Assembly (NCBI RefSeq): GCF_000372845.1
Contig: NZ_KB889963.1
Location: 1,732,146-1,796,145 of the forward strand
Origin: Methylocystis rosea SV97
GTDB taxonomy: Bacteria > Pseudomonadota > Alphaproteobacteria > Rhizobiales > Beijerinckiaceae
Length of the DNA: 64,000 bases
Direction of reading: 5' to 3'
Shown: positions 25,066 to 33,715 of the stretch, one piece after another
Position numbering within the stretch: the stretch's first letter is position 1
Layout of the letters: each line of letters begins with the position of its first letter
The notes under the pieces: generated by a model
Told to the model about the DNA's origin: nothing
The model's database searches: none
What the model saw: only the letters and a program-made list of their open reading frames with translations
Position numbers and translations under genes: made by a program

Positions 25066-25749
25066 ATGCGCATTCTGATCATTGAAGACGACAGCGAAGC
25101 GAGCGAATACCTCGTCAAGGCGTTCCGTGAACAAGGCCATGTCGCCGAACACGCCGCCGACGGGCTTTCTGGCTATGGACGCGCCAGCGAAGGCGGTTAC
25201 GACGTGCTGATCGTCGACAGGATGCTGCCCAAGATGGACGGGCTGTCGCTGATCTCGGGCTTGCGCGAGCAAGGCGTTCAAACGCCGGCGCTCATTCTCT
25301 CCGCGCTCGGCCAGGTCGATGACCGCGTGAAGGGTCTGCGCGCGGGCGGCGACGACTATCTGCCAAAGCCCTACGCCTTTTCGGAATTGCTGGCGCGGGT
25401 CGAGGCGCTGGCGCGCCGCCGGGTCGGGCCCAAGGGCGAAGAAACCCAATATCGCGTAGGCGATCTGGAGCTCGATCGGTTGTCCCACAAGGTGACGGTC
25501 GGCAGCCAGGAGGTGGTGCTTCAGCCGCGCGAGTTCCGGCTGCTGGAATATCTGATGAAACATGCCGGCCAGGTGGTGACCCGCACCATGCTCCTCGAAA
25601 ATGTCTGGGATTACCATTTCGATCCGCAGACCAATGTCATCGACGTGCATATTTCCCGTCTGCGATCGAAGATCGACAAAGGCCGCGAGAACCCGCTTCT
25701 GCACACCATCCGCGGGGCTGGGTATATGATCCGTGACGGCGCTCGGTAA
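25066..25749 (+). CDS. OmpR/PhoB-family response regulator
   Basis: 227-aa DNA-binding response regulator. The receiver domain has the acidic pair EDDSEAS at residues 7-9, the phospho-acceptor Asp51 in VLIVDRMLPKMDG, and the lysine in LPKPYAFSE. The C-terminal winged-helix domain carries VLQPREFRLLEYLMKHAGQVV and NVIDVHISRLRSKIDKG. It resembles QseB/TctD/CusR-type regulators by length. The histidine kinase starts inside its last codons (17-bp overlap), so the two form one operon and are a cognate pair. The signal is unknown. Confidence 0.93.
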   Translation: MRILIIEDDSEASEYLVKAFREQGHVAEHAADGLSGYGRASEGGYDVLIVDRMLPKMDGLSLISGLREQGVQTPALILSALGQVDDRVKGLRAGGDDYLPKPYAFSELLARVEALARRRVGPKGEETQYRVGDLELDRLSHKVTVGSQEVVLQPREFRLLEYLMKHAGQVVTRTMLLENVWDYHFDPQTNVIDVHISRLRSKIDKGRENPLLHTIRGAGYMIRDGAR

Positions 25750-27145
25750 GCTTTTCCGCACGACAGCGTTCAAACTGTCGATCGCCTATCTCGTGCTGTT
25801 CTCGATTGGCGCGGGACTCGTGCTCGCGCGGGTCGGCGCACGCGTCAAGGAAGTGCTCGATGAGCAGATCGAGCAAACCGTCGACGCCGAAATCCGGGCG
25901 CTGTCCGAACAATATGCGCAGGGCGGCCTGCGCCAGCTCGTCAATGCGGTGGAGCGCCGCGTGCGCGCGCCCGGCGGTTCGCTCTATCTGCTCTCGAGTC
26001 ATGCCGGGGACGTCATCGTCGGCAATATCGAGCCGCCGAATTTCACGCCCTCCGGCGGCACGGAACTCGTCGAGACGCCCTATGAGCGACGCGGCGAGCC
26101 GGGCGTCAAGCATCCGGCCTTGCTGCGGCTGTTTCTGCTTCCCGGCGGCTTTCGCCTGCTCATCGGCCATGACATCGAAGATCATGAAGTGCTTCGCGGC
26201 ATATTGCGCCGCGCGCTCGGCGTGTCGCTGTTCTGGCTCGCGCTCGTCGGCGCGCTTGGCGGCTTGTTCGTGTCGCATCGCATGCTGGAGCGCGTCGACG
26301 TGATGTCAGGCTCGGCGCGCCGCATCATGGCGGGCGATATGCACGAGCGACTCGCCATCTCGGGCGCCGGCGACGAACTTGACCGGTTGGCGGAAAACTT
26401 CAACGCCATGCTCGAACGCATCAGCGAGCTGATGGCCGGCTTGCGCGAAGTTTCCGACAACATCGCGCATGACCTCAAGACGCCGTTGACCCGATTGCGC
26501 AACCGCGCCGAGGCGGCCTTGCGGGCGGGCTCAAACGACAGCGAGCATCGTGCGGCGCTCGCCGCCGTGATCGAAGAGTCTGACAACCTCATCCGCGTGT
26601 TCAACGCGCTTTTAATGATCGCGCGGGCGGAGGCGGGATATTCGAGCGACAATATGGCCGTCTTCGACGCCGATTCCGTCGTGCGCGACATCGCCGAGAT
26701 GTATGAGCCCGTCGCCGAAGAGCAGGGCGTCCATCTCGATGTCGCGGCGCAGGACGGACTTGCGGTCACCGGCAGCCGCGAACTGCTCGGGCAGGCGCTC
26801 GTAAATCTCGTGGACAACGCGCTGAAATATGGCGGGACAGGCGACGCGCCGCGCATCGCCATCGAGGCTCGGCGCGTCGGCGATCGTGTGGAGATCATCG
26901 TCGCGGACCGCGGACCCGGCATCGCGCCATCGGATCGCGAGCGCGTCGTGGGACGTTTCGTGCGGCTTGAGAATTCCCGTTCGCGGCCAGGCTCAGGTCT
27001 CGGGCTGTCGCTGGCGGCGGCGGTTGCGCGGATGCATCATGGCGCGTTGCGGATCGAAGACAACGCGCCTGGATTGCGCGTGGCGCTGTCGCTGCCCGCG
27101 ATGCGGACAACTGTCGGCCCGACGGCGCGGATGGAACGCGCATAA
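25733..27145 (+). CDS. Two-component sensor histidine kinase (HAMP-HisKA-HATPase)
   Basis: 470-aa membrane kinase. TM1 (about residues 14-34) and TM2 (163-183) flank a periplasmic loop of about 130 residues. A HAMP domain (MLERVDVMSGSARRIMAGDM) follows, then HisKA with phospho-acceptor His246 in SDNIAHDLKTPLTRLRNRA, and a HATPase with the N-box LVNLVDNALKYG and G-boxes ADRGPGIAPSD and GSGLGLSLAAAV. The GTG start at 25733 lies in the response-regulator gene. The 3' end (27037-27145) overlaps antisense with the converging PAS kinase gene. Regulates in concert with the adjacent OmpR-type regulator; stimulus unknown. Confidence 0.93.
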   Translation: MTALGKLFRTTAFKLSIAYLVLFSIGAGLVLARVGARVKEVLDEQIEQTVDAEIRALSEQYAQGGLRQLVNAVERRVRAPGGSLYLLSSHAGDVIVGNIEPPNFTPSGGTELVETPYERRGEPGVKHPALLRLFLLPGGFRLLIGHDIEDHEVLRGILRRALGVSLFWLALVGALGGLFVSHRMLERVDVMSGSARRIMAGDMHERLAISGAGDELDRLAENFNAMLERISELMAGLREVSDNIAHDLKTPLTRLRNRAEAALRAGSNDSEHRAALAAVIEESDNLIRVFNALLMIARAEAGYSSDNMAVFDADSVVRDIAEMYEPVAEEQGVHLDVAAQDGLAVTGSRELLGQALVNLVDNALKYGGTGDAPRIAIEARRVGDRVEIIVADRGPGIAPSDRERVVGRFVRLENSRSRPGSGLGLSLAAAVARMHHGALRIEDNAPGLRVALSLPAMRTTVGPTARMERA

Positions 27146-29475
27146 GGCGCAATCTTCGCGGATGCGCCGGGTTCGACCACGCGCGCCTTCAAAGGGGTCA
27201 CCGTCGCTGAGGCGGCCGGCAGCCGCATCATGACGACCGTGCCTTCTCCAAGACGGGAGCGGACGCGCAGCGCGCCGCCATGCAGCTCGATGAGGGCGCG
27301 GGCGATGGCGAGGCCGAGCCCGGACCCCCGCATGCCGTTCTCCATCAGATCAGCGCATTGTTCGAACGGCTTGCCGAGCTTGGGGATGGCGCGCGGGTCG
27401 ATGCCGCGCCCCGAATCCTCGACATAGACGTCGATCGCGCCGCCATGCGCTCGCGCGCGCACCCGCACCACGCGTCCGAATTCGCTGAATTTGACGGCGT
27501 TGGACAGAAAGATGCTGAGCGTCTTGACGATCGCCGCTTCGTCTCCGACGCAACGCAGGTTCTCGCGGGCGTCGGCGACAAGCTCGATGTTCTTCACGTC
27601 GGCGCGCGCGCGCCAGGCTCCGACGGCTTTGCGCAGCGCCTCGGCGACGTTGATCTCCCGTTCGGCAAGACGCACGAGGCCCGCTTCGAGACGCGACATG
27701 TCGAGAATGTCGGACAGAACTTCGTTGAGGTAATTGCCGCCCTGGCGTATGCCGCAGCAATATTCGAGATATTTTGGCGAACCGAGCGCGCCGAACGGCT
27801 CCGCCTCCATCATTTCCGAAAAGCCGATGATGGCGTTGAGCGGCGTGCGCAGCTCATGGCTCATATTGGCGAGGAATTCCGATTTCGCCACATAAGCGGC
27901 TTCCGCCTCGGCCTTTTGATGATGATACTGCTCGGCGAGAGTCGCGAGCTGCTGCGCCTGCATCTCCAGCGTCTGTCGCGAGCGGGTCAAATCGGCGACG
28001 CTTGCGGTGAGTCGGCGCTCCGATTCACGCAGCTTCTCCTCGTTGCGCTTGAGCGCGGTAATATCGGCGCCCACGGAGACATAGCCGCCATCCTTGGTGC
28101 GGCGCTCGTTGATCTGAAGCCAGCGGCCGTCGATGAGCTGCGCCTCATAGGTGCGGGCGTCTGGCGAAGGTCCGTCTGGCGAAGCGACCTGGGTGCGGAT
28201 CAGCGGCGCGGTGGCGCAGCTCATGATCTGCCGATAGTTGGCTCCGGCGGATGCGGCTTCCAGCGAAAGCCCATGCAGCGAGAGAAATTTCGAATTGCAG
28301 GTCACGAGGCGGTTCTTGGCGTCCCACAGCACGAAGGCTTCGGAAATGGCGTCGATTGCGTCGCGCAGGCGCAAATTGGCCATCTCCGTTTGTTCGGCGA
28401 GCGCGCGTTGCTCCGAAACGTCGATTGCGATTCCAATCAAATGCTTGCCGGCTTCCCGACCATCTTCGACGATCTGCGCCCGCGCGCGCAGCCAGATCCA
28501 TTCGCCGGCGGCGTTCTTCAGCCGGAACTCATGATCGACGCTGTTCGTCCGTGCGCTCGCGACCATGTCGGCCATCGTCTGGAAGTCGCCGTCGTCGGGA
28601 TGCAGCAGCGCACTCAATTCGGTATAGGAGAGGGAGCGGCGGTCGGCCGGCAGCCCCAACATTTCATACATGGAGTCCGACCAGGAGATCCGGCCGCGCG
28701 CAATGTCCCATTCCCAAAGGCCGCATCGGCCGCGCGAAAGCGCCGCCTCGAGGCGTCTGCGGATCAGCGTATTGGCGCGTTCGACGTCCTGACGGCGCCG
28801 GCTCTGGCGGAAATAGGCGAGGACGATGACGAGCAGCAGCAGCGTGGTGCAGGCGAACAGCAGCGCATAGCGGGACGCGATCACGCGCCATTCGCCCAGC
28901 ACATTGTCCACGGGATAAATCATCGCCACCTGACCGAATGGCGTCGGCAGCTTCCTGACGCTCACGAGCGCGGGAACGCCATCCGGCAAAGTGACGCGCA
29001 AGACGCCGGCGTTGTCGGCGAAGTCGACGAGGGCATCTTCGGCGCCGATGGCTTGCGACAGCGTGAGGTCTTTCGAAGGAATTGGCGGAAAGGCGGCGGC
29101 GACGCGGCCGCGCTCGTCCGTCACCAGAATGCGGCGTCCTCGCGCCAGCGCGCCTTGCGGCACGAGCTGATTGAGCGGCGCGCCGAACGGCTTTTGCGCG
29201 TCGGTCTGGATTTTATCGCGCAGGTCCTGCGACACGGCGCGAACGAATAGATCAAGATCGTCGACCGCCTGCTCGACCAGTCGATCCTGCATCGCGCTGG
29301 TCAGCGACACGACAAAGGCGGCGAGAGAGACGAGGCAAACCGCGCAGGCGGCGAACGCCAGAGGACGCAGCCAGGAGAAGTCCTTCAGGCCCTTTGCGCC
29401 GTCCTCATCGAACCGGCACGCTCCCCACACGGTATGGGCGTGAGTCTTCACGCGGGCAGCGGGAGCGCGCGCCAT
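27037..29475 (-). CDS. PAS-domain hybrid-less sensor histidine kinase (PleC/PdhS-like)
   Basis: 812-aa kinase. Transmembrane helices near residues 36-58 and 208-228 enclose a periplasmic sensor domain. Two PAS-like domains follow (about 250-365 with WEWDIARGRISWSDSMYEM, and 370-480 with AISEAFVLWDAKNRLVTCN), then a coiled coil. HisKA carries phospho-acceptor His540 in MSHELRTPLNAIIGFSEMM, and the HATPase has FLSNAVKFSE, VEDSGRGIDP and GSGLGLAIARAL. The HisKA sequence, with EPFGALGSPKYLEYC, is reminiscent of PleC/PdhS developmental kinases, but I cannot fix orthology. GGAGG 7 bp before ATG 29475 supports the start. The last ~36 codons overlap, antisense, the converging kinase gene. Confidence 0.9.
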   Translation of the reverse strand: MARAPAARVKTHAHTVWGACRFDEDGAKGLKDFSWLRPLAFAACAVCLVSLAAFVVSLTSAMQDRLVEQAVDDLDLFVRAVSQDLRDKIQTDAQKPFGAPLNQLVPQGALARGRRILVTDERGRVAAAFPPIPSKDLTLSQAIGAEDALVDFADNAGVLRVTLPDGVPALVSVRKLPTPFGQVAMIYPVDNVLGEWRVIASRYALLFACTTLLLLVIVLAYFRQSRRRQDVERANTLIRRRLEAALSRGRCGLWEWDIARGRISWSDSMYEMLGLPADRRSLSYTELSALLHPDDGDFQTMADMVASARTNSVDHEFRLKNAAGEWIWLRARAQIVEDGREAGKHLIGIAIDVSEQRALAEQTEMANLRLRDAIDAISEAFVLWDAKNRLVTCNSKFLSLHGLSLEAASAGANYRQIMSCATAPLIRTQVASPDGPSPDARTYEAQLIDGRWLQINERRTKDGGYVSVGADITALKRNEEKLRESERRLTASVADLTRSRQTLEMQAQQLATLAEQYHHQKAEAEAAYVAKSEFLANMSHELRTPLNAIIGFSEMMEAEPFGALGSPKYLEYCCGIRQGGNYLNEVLSDILDMSRLEAGLVRLAEREINVAEALRKAVGAWRARADVKNIELVADARENLRCVGDEAAIVKTLSIFLSNAVKFSEFGRVVRVRARAHGGAIDVYVEDSGRGIDPRAIPKLGKPFEQCADLMENGMRGSGLGLAIARALIELHGGALRVRSRLGEGTVVMMRLPAASATVTPLKARVVEPGASAKIAPYARSIRAVGPTVVRIAGSDSATRNPGALSSIRNAP

Positions 29476-29597
29476 CGATAGCCTCCAAATTGATTGTGAT
29501 GCGAACGCGGCTTACGAGCGAATCACCTTCATTCGAATCTCTCGACGCGCGATTGTCCAGAACTTAACGCGACGTTAACGACTCTTTTTTGGGCGCC

Positions 29598-32234
29598 TCA
29601 GCCAAGCGCCCGCGTGGCGATGTCGCGCAGGTCCGCCGAAAGATTTTCCTGCGCGACGATATGCTTGAGCCGGGCTTCGATGAGGTCGCGGCGCCGCGAC
29701 TCCATCGTGCGCCAGGAACGCAGCGCCGAGAGAAGCCGTGCGGACACCTGGGGATTCTTCGGATCGACTTCGAGAACCACGGCCGTCAGCAAATCATATC
29801 CCGACCCGTCGAGCGCATGGAAGCGCGTGAGATTGCCGTTGGCGAAGGCGCCGATCAAAGCGCGCACGCGGTTGGGGTTGCTCATCGAAAATTCCCGGTG
29901 GGTCATCAGACCCAATACGCGCTGTGTGGTCGCCGCTTCCGGAATCATCGCCTGCAGCGAGAACCATTTGTCGATGACAAGCGCGTCACCGGCATATTGT
30001 GCGTAAAACCGGGCGAAGGCCTCCTCGCGCGCGTGGCCGCCGAGAAGCGCCAATGTCGCGAGCGCGGCGAGCTTGTCCGTCATATTCCCGGCGGTTTCGA
30101 ACTGCGCCGTGGCCAGAGATCGACCTTTGTCAGCATCGCCCGCGGCCAGGAGATCAAGCGTCACGTTGCGCAATGCCCGGCGTCCCGCGCTCGCGGCGTC
30201 GGGCGTAAAGGCGACAGCGGCGGAAAAGCGCGCTTGGATCGCGTCGAGCTCTGAGCCAAGTGACCTGCCGATCTCCGCGCGCAACGCCATGCGCGCCTCA
30301 AAGAGCTGATCCGGGTCGACGTCGCGCCCTTTTTCGCGCGCAAGATCGATGTCCGACGGCAGCGACAGCGCCTGTGCGACCAAAGCCGGATCGTCCTCGG
30401 CCTTGGCGAGCAGCAGTCGCAGCGCTTCGCTCAGCCCCCCGGCGTCAAGAGCGCCGGTCTCGAGTCGACCGAAGATCGCCCGCAAGGCGAGGCTTTGCGA
30501 CGCCTGCCAGCGATTGAACGGATCGTCGTCACAGGCGAGCAGACGCTCGAGATCCTCGCTCACAGGCGCCGGCTCGAGGCGCACAGGCGCGGAAAAGCCG
30601 CGCAGCAGCGAGACCACGGGCCGTGACGGAATCTCGCGGAAACGGATGACGCGCTCGGCGCTGTCCAGTTCGATCAGACCACGGGCAAGTTCAGTCGGCG
30701 CCGCGTCTTCGCTCACGAGATCGAGCTTTTGCCCATTCTCGCCAAAGAGCGCGACCGCCAGCGGGATCACGACCGGCTTCTTGTCGGTTTGACCCGGCGT
30801 TGGAGGTGTTTGCTGACTGAGCTTCAAGGCAAACGTCTGGGCGGCGGAATCGTATTCGCCTGACGTCGTCACGACGGGCGTCCCCGCCTGACTGTACCAA
30901 AGCGCGAAATGCGTCAGGTCACGGCCGGACGATGCGGCGAAGCAGGAGAGGAAATCTTCGATCGTTGCGGCCGTCCCGTCGAAACGTTCGAAATAAAGAT
31001 CCATGCCGCGGCGGAATTTGTCTTCGCCGATCAGCGTCCGCAGCATGCGGATGATTTCAGCGCCCTTCTCATAAACGGTCGACGTATAGAAATTGTTGAT
31101 TTCCTGATAGACGTCCGGACGCACGGGATGTGCGAGCGGACCTGCGTCTTCGGGAAATTGCGCGAGGCGCAGGCCGCGCACGTCGCCGATGCGCTCAACC
31201 GCGCGCGAGCGCATGTCAGCTGAAAATTCCTGGTCGCGGAAAACTGTCAGCCCTTCCTTGAGGCACAGCTGGAACCAGTCGCGGCAGGTGATGCGATTGC
31301 CCGTCCAATTGTGGAAATATTCGTGCGCGATGACTCCTTCGATGCCGGCGTAATCGCCGTCGGTCGCGGTGTCAGGCGAGGCGAGCACATATTTGTCGTT
31401 GAAGATATTGAGGCCCTTGTTCTCCATCGCGCCCATGTTGAAGTCGGAAACGGCGACGATGTTGAACACGTCGAGATCATATTCGCGGCCGAATTTCTCT
31501 TCGTCCCAGCGCATCGAGCGCTTCAGCGCGTCCATCGCATAGGCGGCGCGCGATTCCTTGCCATGTTCGACGTAGATGGCCAGTTCGACGACGCGGCCCG
31601 ACATTGTCGTGAATTGGTCGCGCACAACGCCCAAATCGCCGCCGACGAGCGCGAACAGATAAGAGGGCTTGGGGAATGGATCGCGCCAGAGGGCATAGTG
31701 GCGATTGGAGCCTGCAACATCGCCATGCTCGACCGGATTGCCGTTCGACAGCAGGATCGGCGCGTCGCTTTTCTCGGCTTCGATGCGCGTCGTATAGACG
31801 CTGAGCACGTCGGGCCGGTCCAGGAAATAGGTGATGCGGCGAAAACCTTCCGCCTCGCACTGCGTGCAATAGGCCGAGCCGGAGCGATAGAGCCCGGAAA
31901 GCTGCGTATTGCCGCTCGGATTGAGCTCCGTGTCGATTTCCAGCGTAAAAGGCGCGTCGGGGACATTGGTGAGAGTAAAGCGATCGGGCGTCGCTTCATA
32001 TTCGCCGGGCCCGAGCGTGCGGCCGTCGAGCTTCACGCCCAGCAGCATCAACTCGTCGCCGTCGAGCACGAGGGGTGCAGAAGAATCCCCCGCGGGATTG
32101 CGGCGCAGCGCCAGTCGCGCGGAGACGCGAGTCTTGGTCGGATGCAGGCTGAAATCGAGTTCGACGGAATCGATCGCGAAATCGGCAGGACGATAATCGG
32201 CGAGCCGGATGGCGGCGGTCGAAGGATGACGCAT
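29598..32234 (-). CDS. pepN: Aminopeptidase N
   Basis: 878-aa M1-family zinc aminopeptidase that removes N-terminal residues from peptides. The substrate-anchoring GAMEN motif is at residues 268-272, and the zinc site is HEYFH at 304-308 (VIAHEYFHNWTGNR) with the third ligand Glu in LKEGLTVF near 327. The C-terminal DUF3458-type Ig-like and alpha-solenoid domains (AVVLEVDPKNPQVSARLLSA, then WRTMESRRRDLIEARL) are complete. I chose ATG 32234 because GAGGAG precedes it and the family begins with the conserved RLADYRPADF; an upstream in-frame ATG would add 58 Arg-rich residues. Confidence 0.96.
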   Translation of the reverse strand: MRHPSTAAIRLADYRPADFAIDSVELDFSLHPTKTRVSARLALRRNPAGDSSAPLVLDGDELMLLGVKLDGRTLGPGEYEATPDRFTLTNVPDAPFTLEIDTELNPSGNTQLSGLYRSGSAYCTQCEAEGFRRITYFLDRPDVLSVYTTRIEAEKSDAPILLSNGNPVEHGDVAGSNRHYALWRDPFPKPSYLFALVGGDLGVVRDQFTTMSGRVVELAIYVEHGKESRAAYAMDALKRSMRWDEEKFGREYDLDVFNIVAVSDFNMGAMENKGLNIFNDKYVLASPDTATDGDYAGIEGVIAHEYFHNWTGNRITCRDWFQLCLKEGLTVFRDQEFSADMRSRAVERIGDVRGLRLAQFPEDAGPLAHPVRPDVYQEINNFYTSTVYEKGAEIIRMLRTLIGEDKFRRGMDLYFERFDGTAATIEDFLSCFAASSGRDLTHFALWYSQAGTPVVTTSGEYDSAAQTFALKLSQQTPPTPGQTDKKPVVIPLAVALFGENGQKLDLVSEDAAPTELARGLIELDSAERVIRFREIPSRPVVSLLRGFSAPVRLEPAPVSEDLERLLACDDDPFNRWQASQSLALRAIFGRLETGALDAGGLSEALRLLLAKAEDDPALVAQALSLPSDIDLAREKGRDVDPDQLFEARMALRAEIGRSLGSELDAIQARFSAAVAFTPDAASAGRRALRNVTLDLLAAGDADKGRSLATAQFETAGNMTDKLAALATLALLGGHAREEAFARFYAQYAGDALVIDKWFSLQAMIPEAATTQRVLGLMTHREFSMSNPNRVRALIGAFANGNLTRFHALDGSGYDLLTAVVLEVDPKNPQVSARLLSALRSWRTMESRRRDLIEARLKHIVAQENLSADLRDIATRALG

Positions 32235-32536
32235 TTCGCTCCTCAGGGCTAGGGCCACGTTTCTGCGGTGATTATAGAACGGTAGCCGTCGTTTGCGACG
32301 TCCAGAGCCGCCGAATACGGAAGCGCACGGCCTGTTTCTTTTGGAAAATCTCCGGCGAGCGGCCGAATTGCCTTGAGCCTGTCGCCGCATCCGGGCAAAA
32401 TCAGCCATCGCGGCGCCGTAGGAATGCGGCGGCCGCTGTTGTGCGCGTCACTTCAGCGTGCGCCGCTTCGCCTCTGGAGCGCGTCCCAATGCCCTCGACA
32501 GCGGAAGGCAGGCGGACGGCCTGCAAAGCGAAGGTT

Positions 32537-33706
32537 ATGATCAGTCACATGCGGCGGGCGCTTGCTCCTATCTTTGGCCTTCTTGTTCTCTCTGGCCTTT
32601 CCGTTCTTGGCGGCCTTCTGACATTCAGCGCTCCAGCCGTGCAAGCTGCACCGGCTGAGACCCAGAACCTGGAGCCGATCCTCGTCAAAATCAGCGAAGA
32701 TCAGATGCGCGTCGCCGGCGTTGAGACTCAGCCCGTCGAGAAGGAGTCGGGCATGGGCGAACTCGTCGTGCCCGGCGTCGTCGCGGTGCCGCCGCAGCAA
32801 CTTCTCATTGTGGCGGCGCCCGCCGCCGGTCTCGTCGAGACTCTGCTCGTCGCAATCGACGAGGATGTCAAACAAGGCGCGCCGATCGCGACGTTGAAGT
32901 CGTCGGAACTCATCGAAGCCCAGCGCGCCTTCCTGCACGCTGTCTCGGAGGCGAACCTCGCGGCGGAGAAGCTGCGGCGCGACGAGCAGCTGTTCAAGGA
33001 GCATATCATCGCCGAGCGGCGATTGATCGTCACGCGCGCCGAGGCGACTCAGGCGCGCTCGGCGCTCGATGAGCGCAGACAAATTCTGTCGCTGGCCGGC
33101 ATGACGGATCAGGAGATCAATGCGCTTCAGCGTGATCGCAAGCTCGCAAGTGCGCTTGTCGTGCGCGCGCCGGTCACCGGCACCGTCCTGCAGCGACACG
33201 GAACCACCGGAGAGCGCGTGCAGGCCTCGGCGCCCCTCATCACCATTGCGAGGCTCGACCCCATCTGGGTCAATCTGCAGATCCCCCTTGGCCGCGCCGC
33301 TGGACTGGACAACGTCGACCGCGTGCATTTGCCGTTAGCGGGCATCGACGGCAGACTTATTCGCATCGGCCGCACCGTGGACGCGGCGACGCAGTCGGTC
33401 ACGGCGGTGGCCGAGTTTCGGACTGGATCGAGTCCTCTGCGCCCTGGCCAAGCGGTCCAGGCGATCCTGCGCCTTAAGGGCGGCGACGTTTCCCAGTGGC
33501 GCGTTTCCGCTGACGCGCTCGTGAACTTCAAAAATCACAATTGGGTGTTCGTGCGCTCGCCGGAAGGCTTTGTCGCGACCCCGGTGACGCTACTTTCCGA
33601 GACACCGCAGTCCGCGTCCGTCCAGGGCGCGCTCAAGGCGGGTGAGCGCGTTGCGACCCGCGGCCTGCTGACCTTGCTGGCGGAACTCGCCGAGGCCGAA
33701 AGGTGA
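32537..33706 (+). CDS. RND efflux periplasmic adaptor (CzcB/CusB-like)
   Basis: 389-aa membrane-fusion protein linking the RND pump to its outer-membrane channel. A signal/anchor segment (residues 9-38, LAPIFGLLVLSGLSVLGGLL) precedes the adaptor core. This has a lipoyl half (VAAPAAGLVETLLVAIDEDV, KQGAPIATLKS), a helical hairpin (residues ~125-190), the second lipoyl half (VVRAPVTGTVLQRHGTTGERV) and the beta-barrel region (LDPIWVNLQIPL). ATG 32537 fits best; the family lacks the extra residues upstream. It is first in a three-gene operon with the pump and TolC-type channel. Confidence 0.9.
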   Translation: MISHMRRALAPIFGLLVLSGLSVLGGLLTFSAPAVQAAPAETQNLEPILVKISEDQMRVAGVETQPVEKESGMGELVVPGVVAVPPQQLLIVAAPAAGLVETLLVAIDEDVKQGAPIATLKSSELIEAQRAFLHAVSEANLAAEKLRRDEQLFKEHIIAERRLIVTRAEATQARSALDERRQILSLAGMTDQEINALQRDRKLASALVVRAPVTGTVLQRHGTTGERVQASAPLITIARLDPIWVNLQIPLGRAAGLDNVDRVHLPLAGIDGRLIRIGRTVDAATQSVTAVAEFRTGSSPLRPGQAVQAILRLKGGDVSQWRVSADALVNFKNHNWVFVRSPEGFVATPVTLLSETPQSASVQGALKAGERVATRGLLTLLAELAEAER

Positions 33707-33715
33707 CGATACGCA

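Noticed and set aside
27280-29250. 656-codon plus-strand frame
   Set aside because: Antisense to the PAS kinase gene, which has intact kinase motifs; the frame lacks any family pattern.
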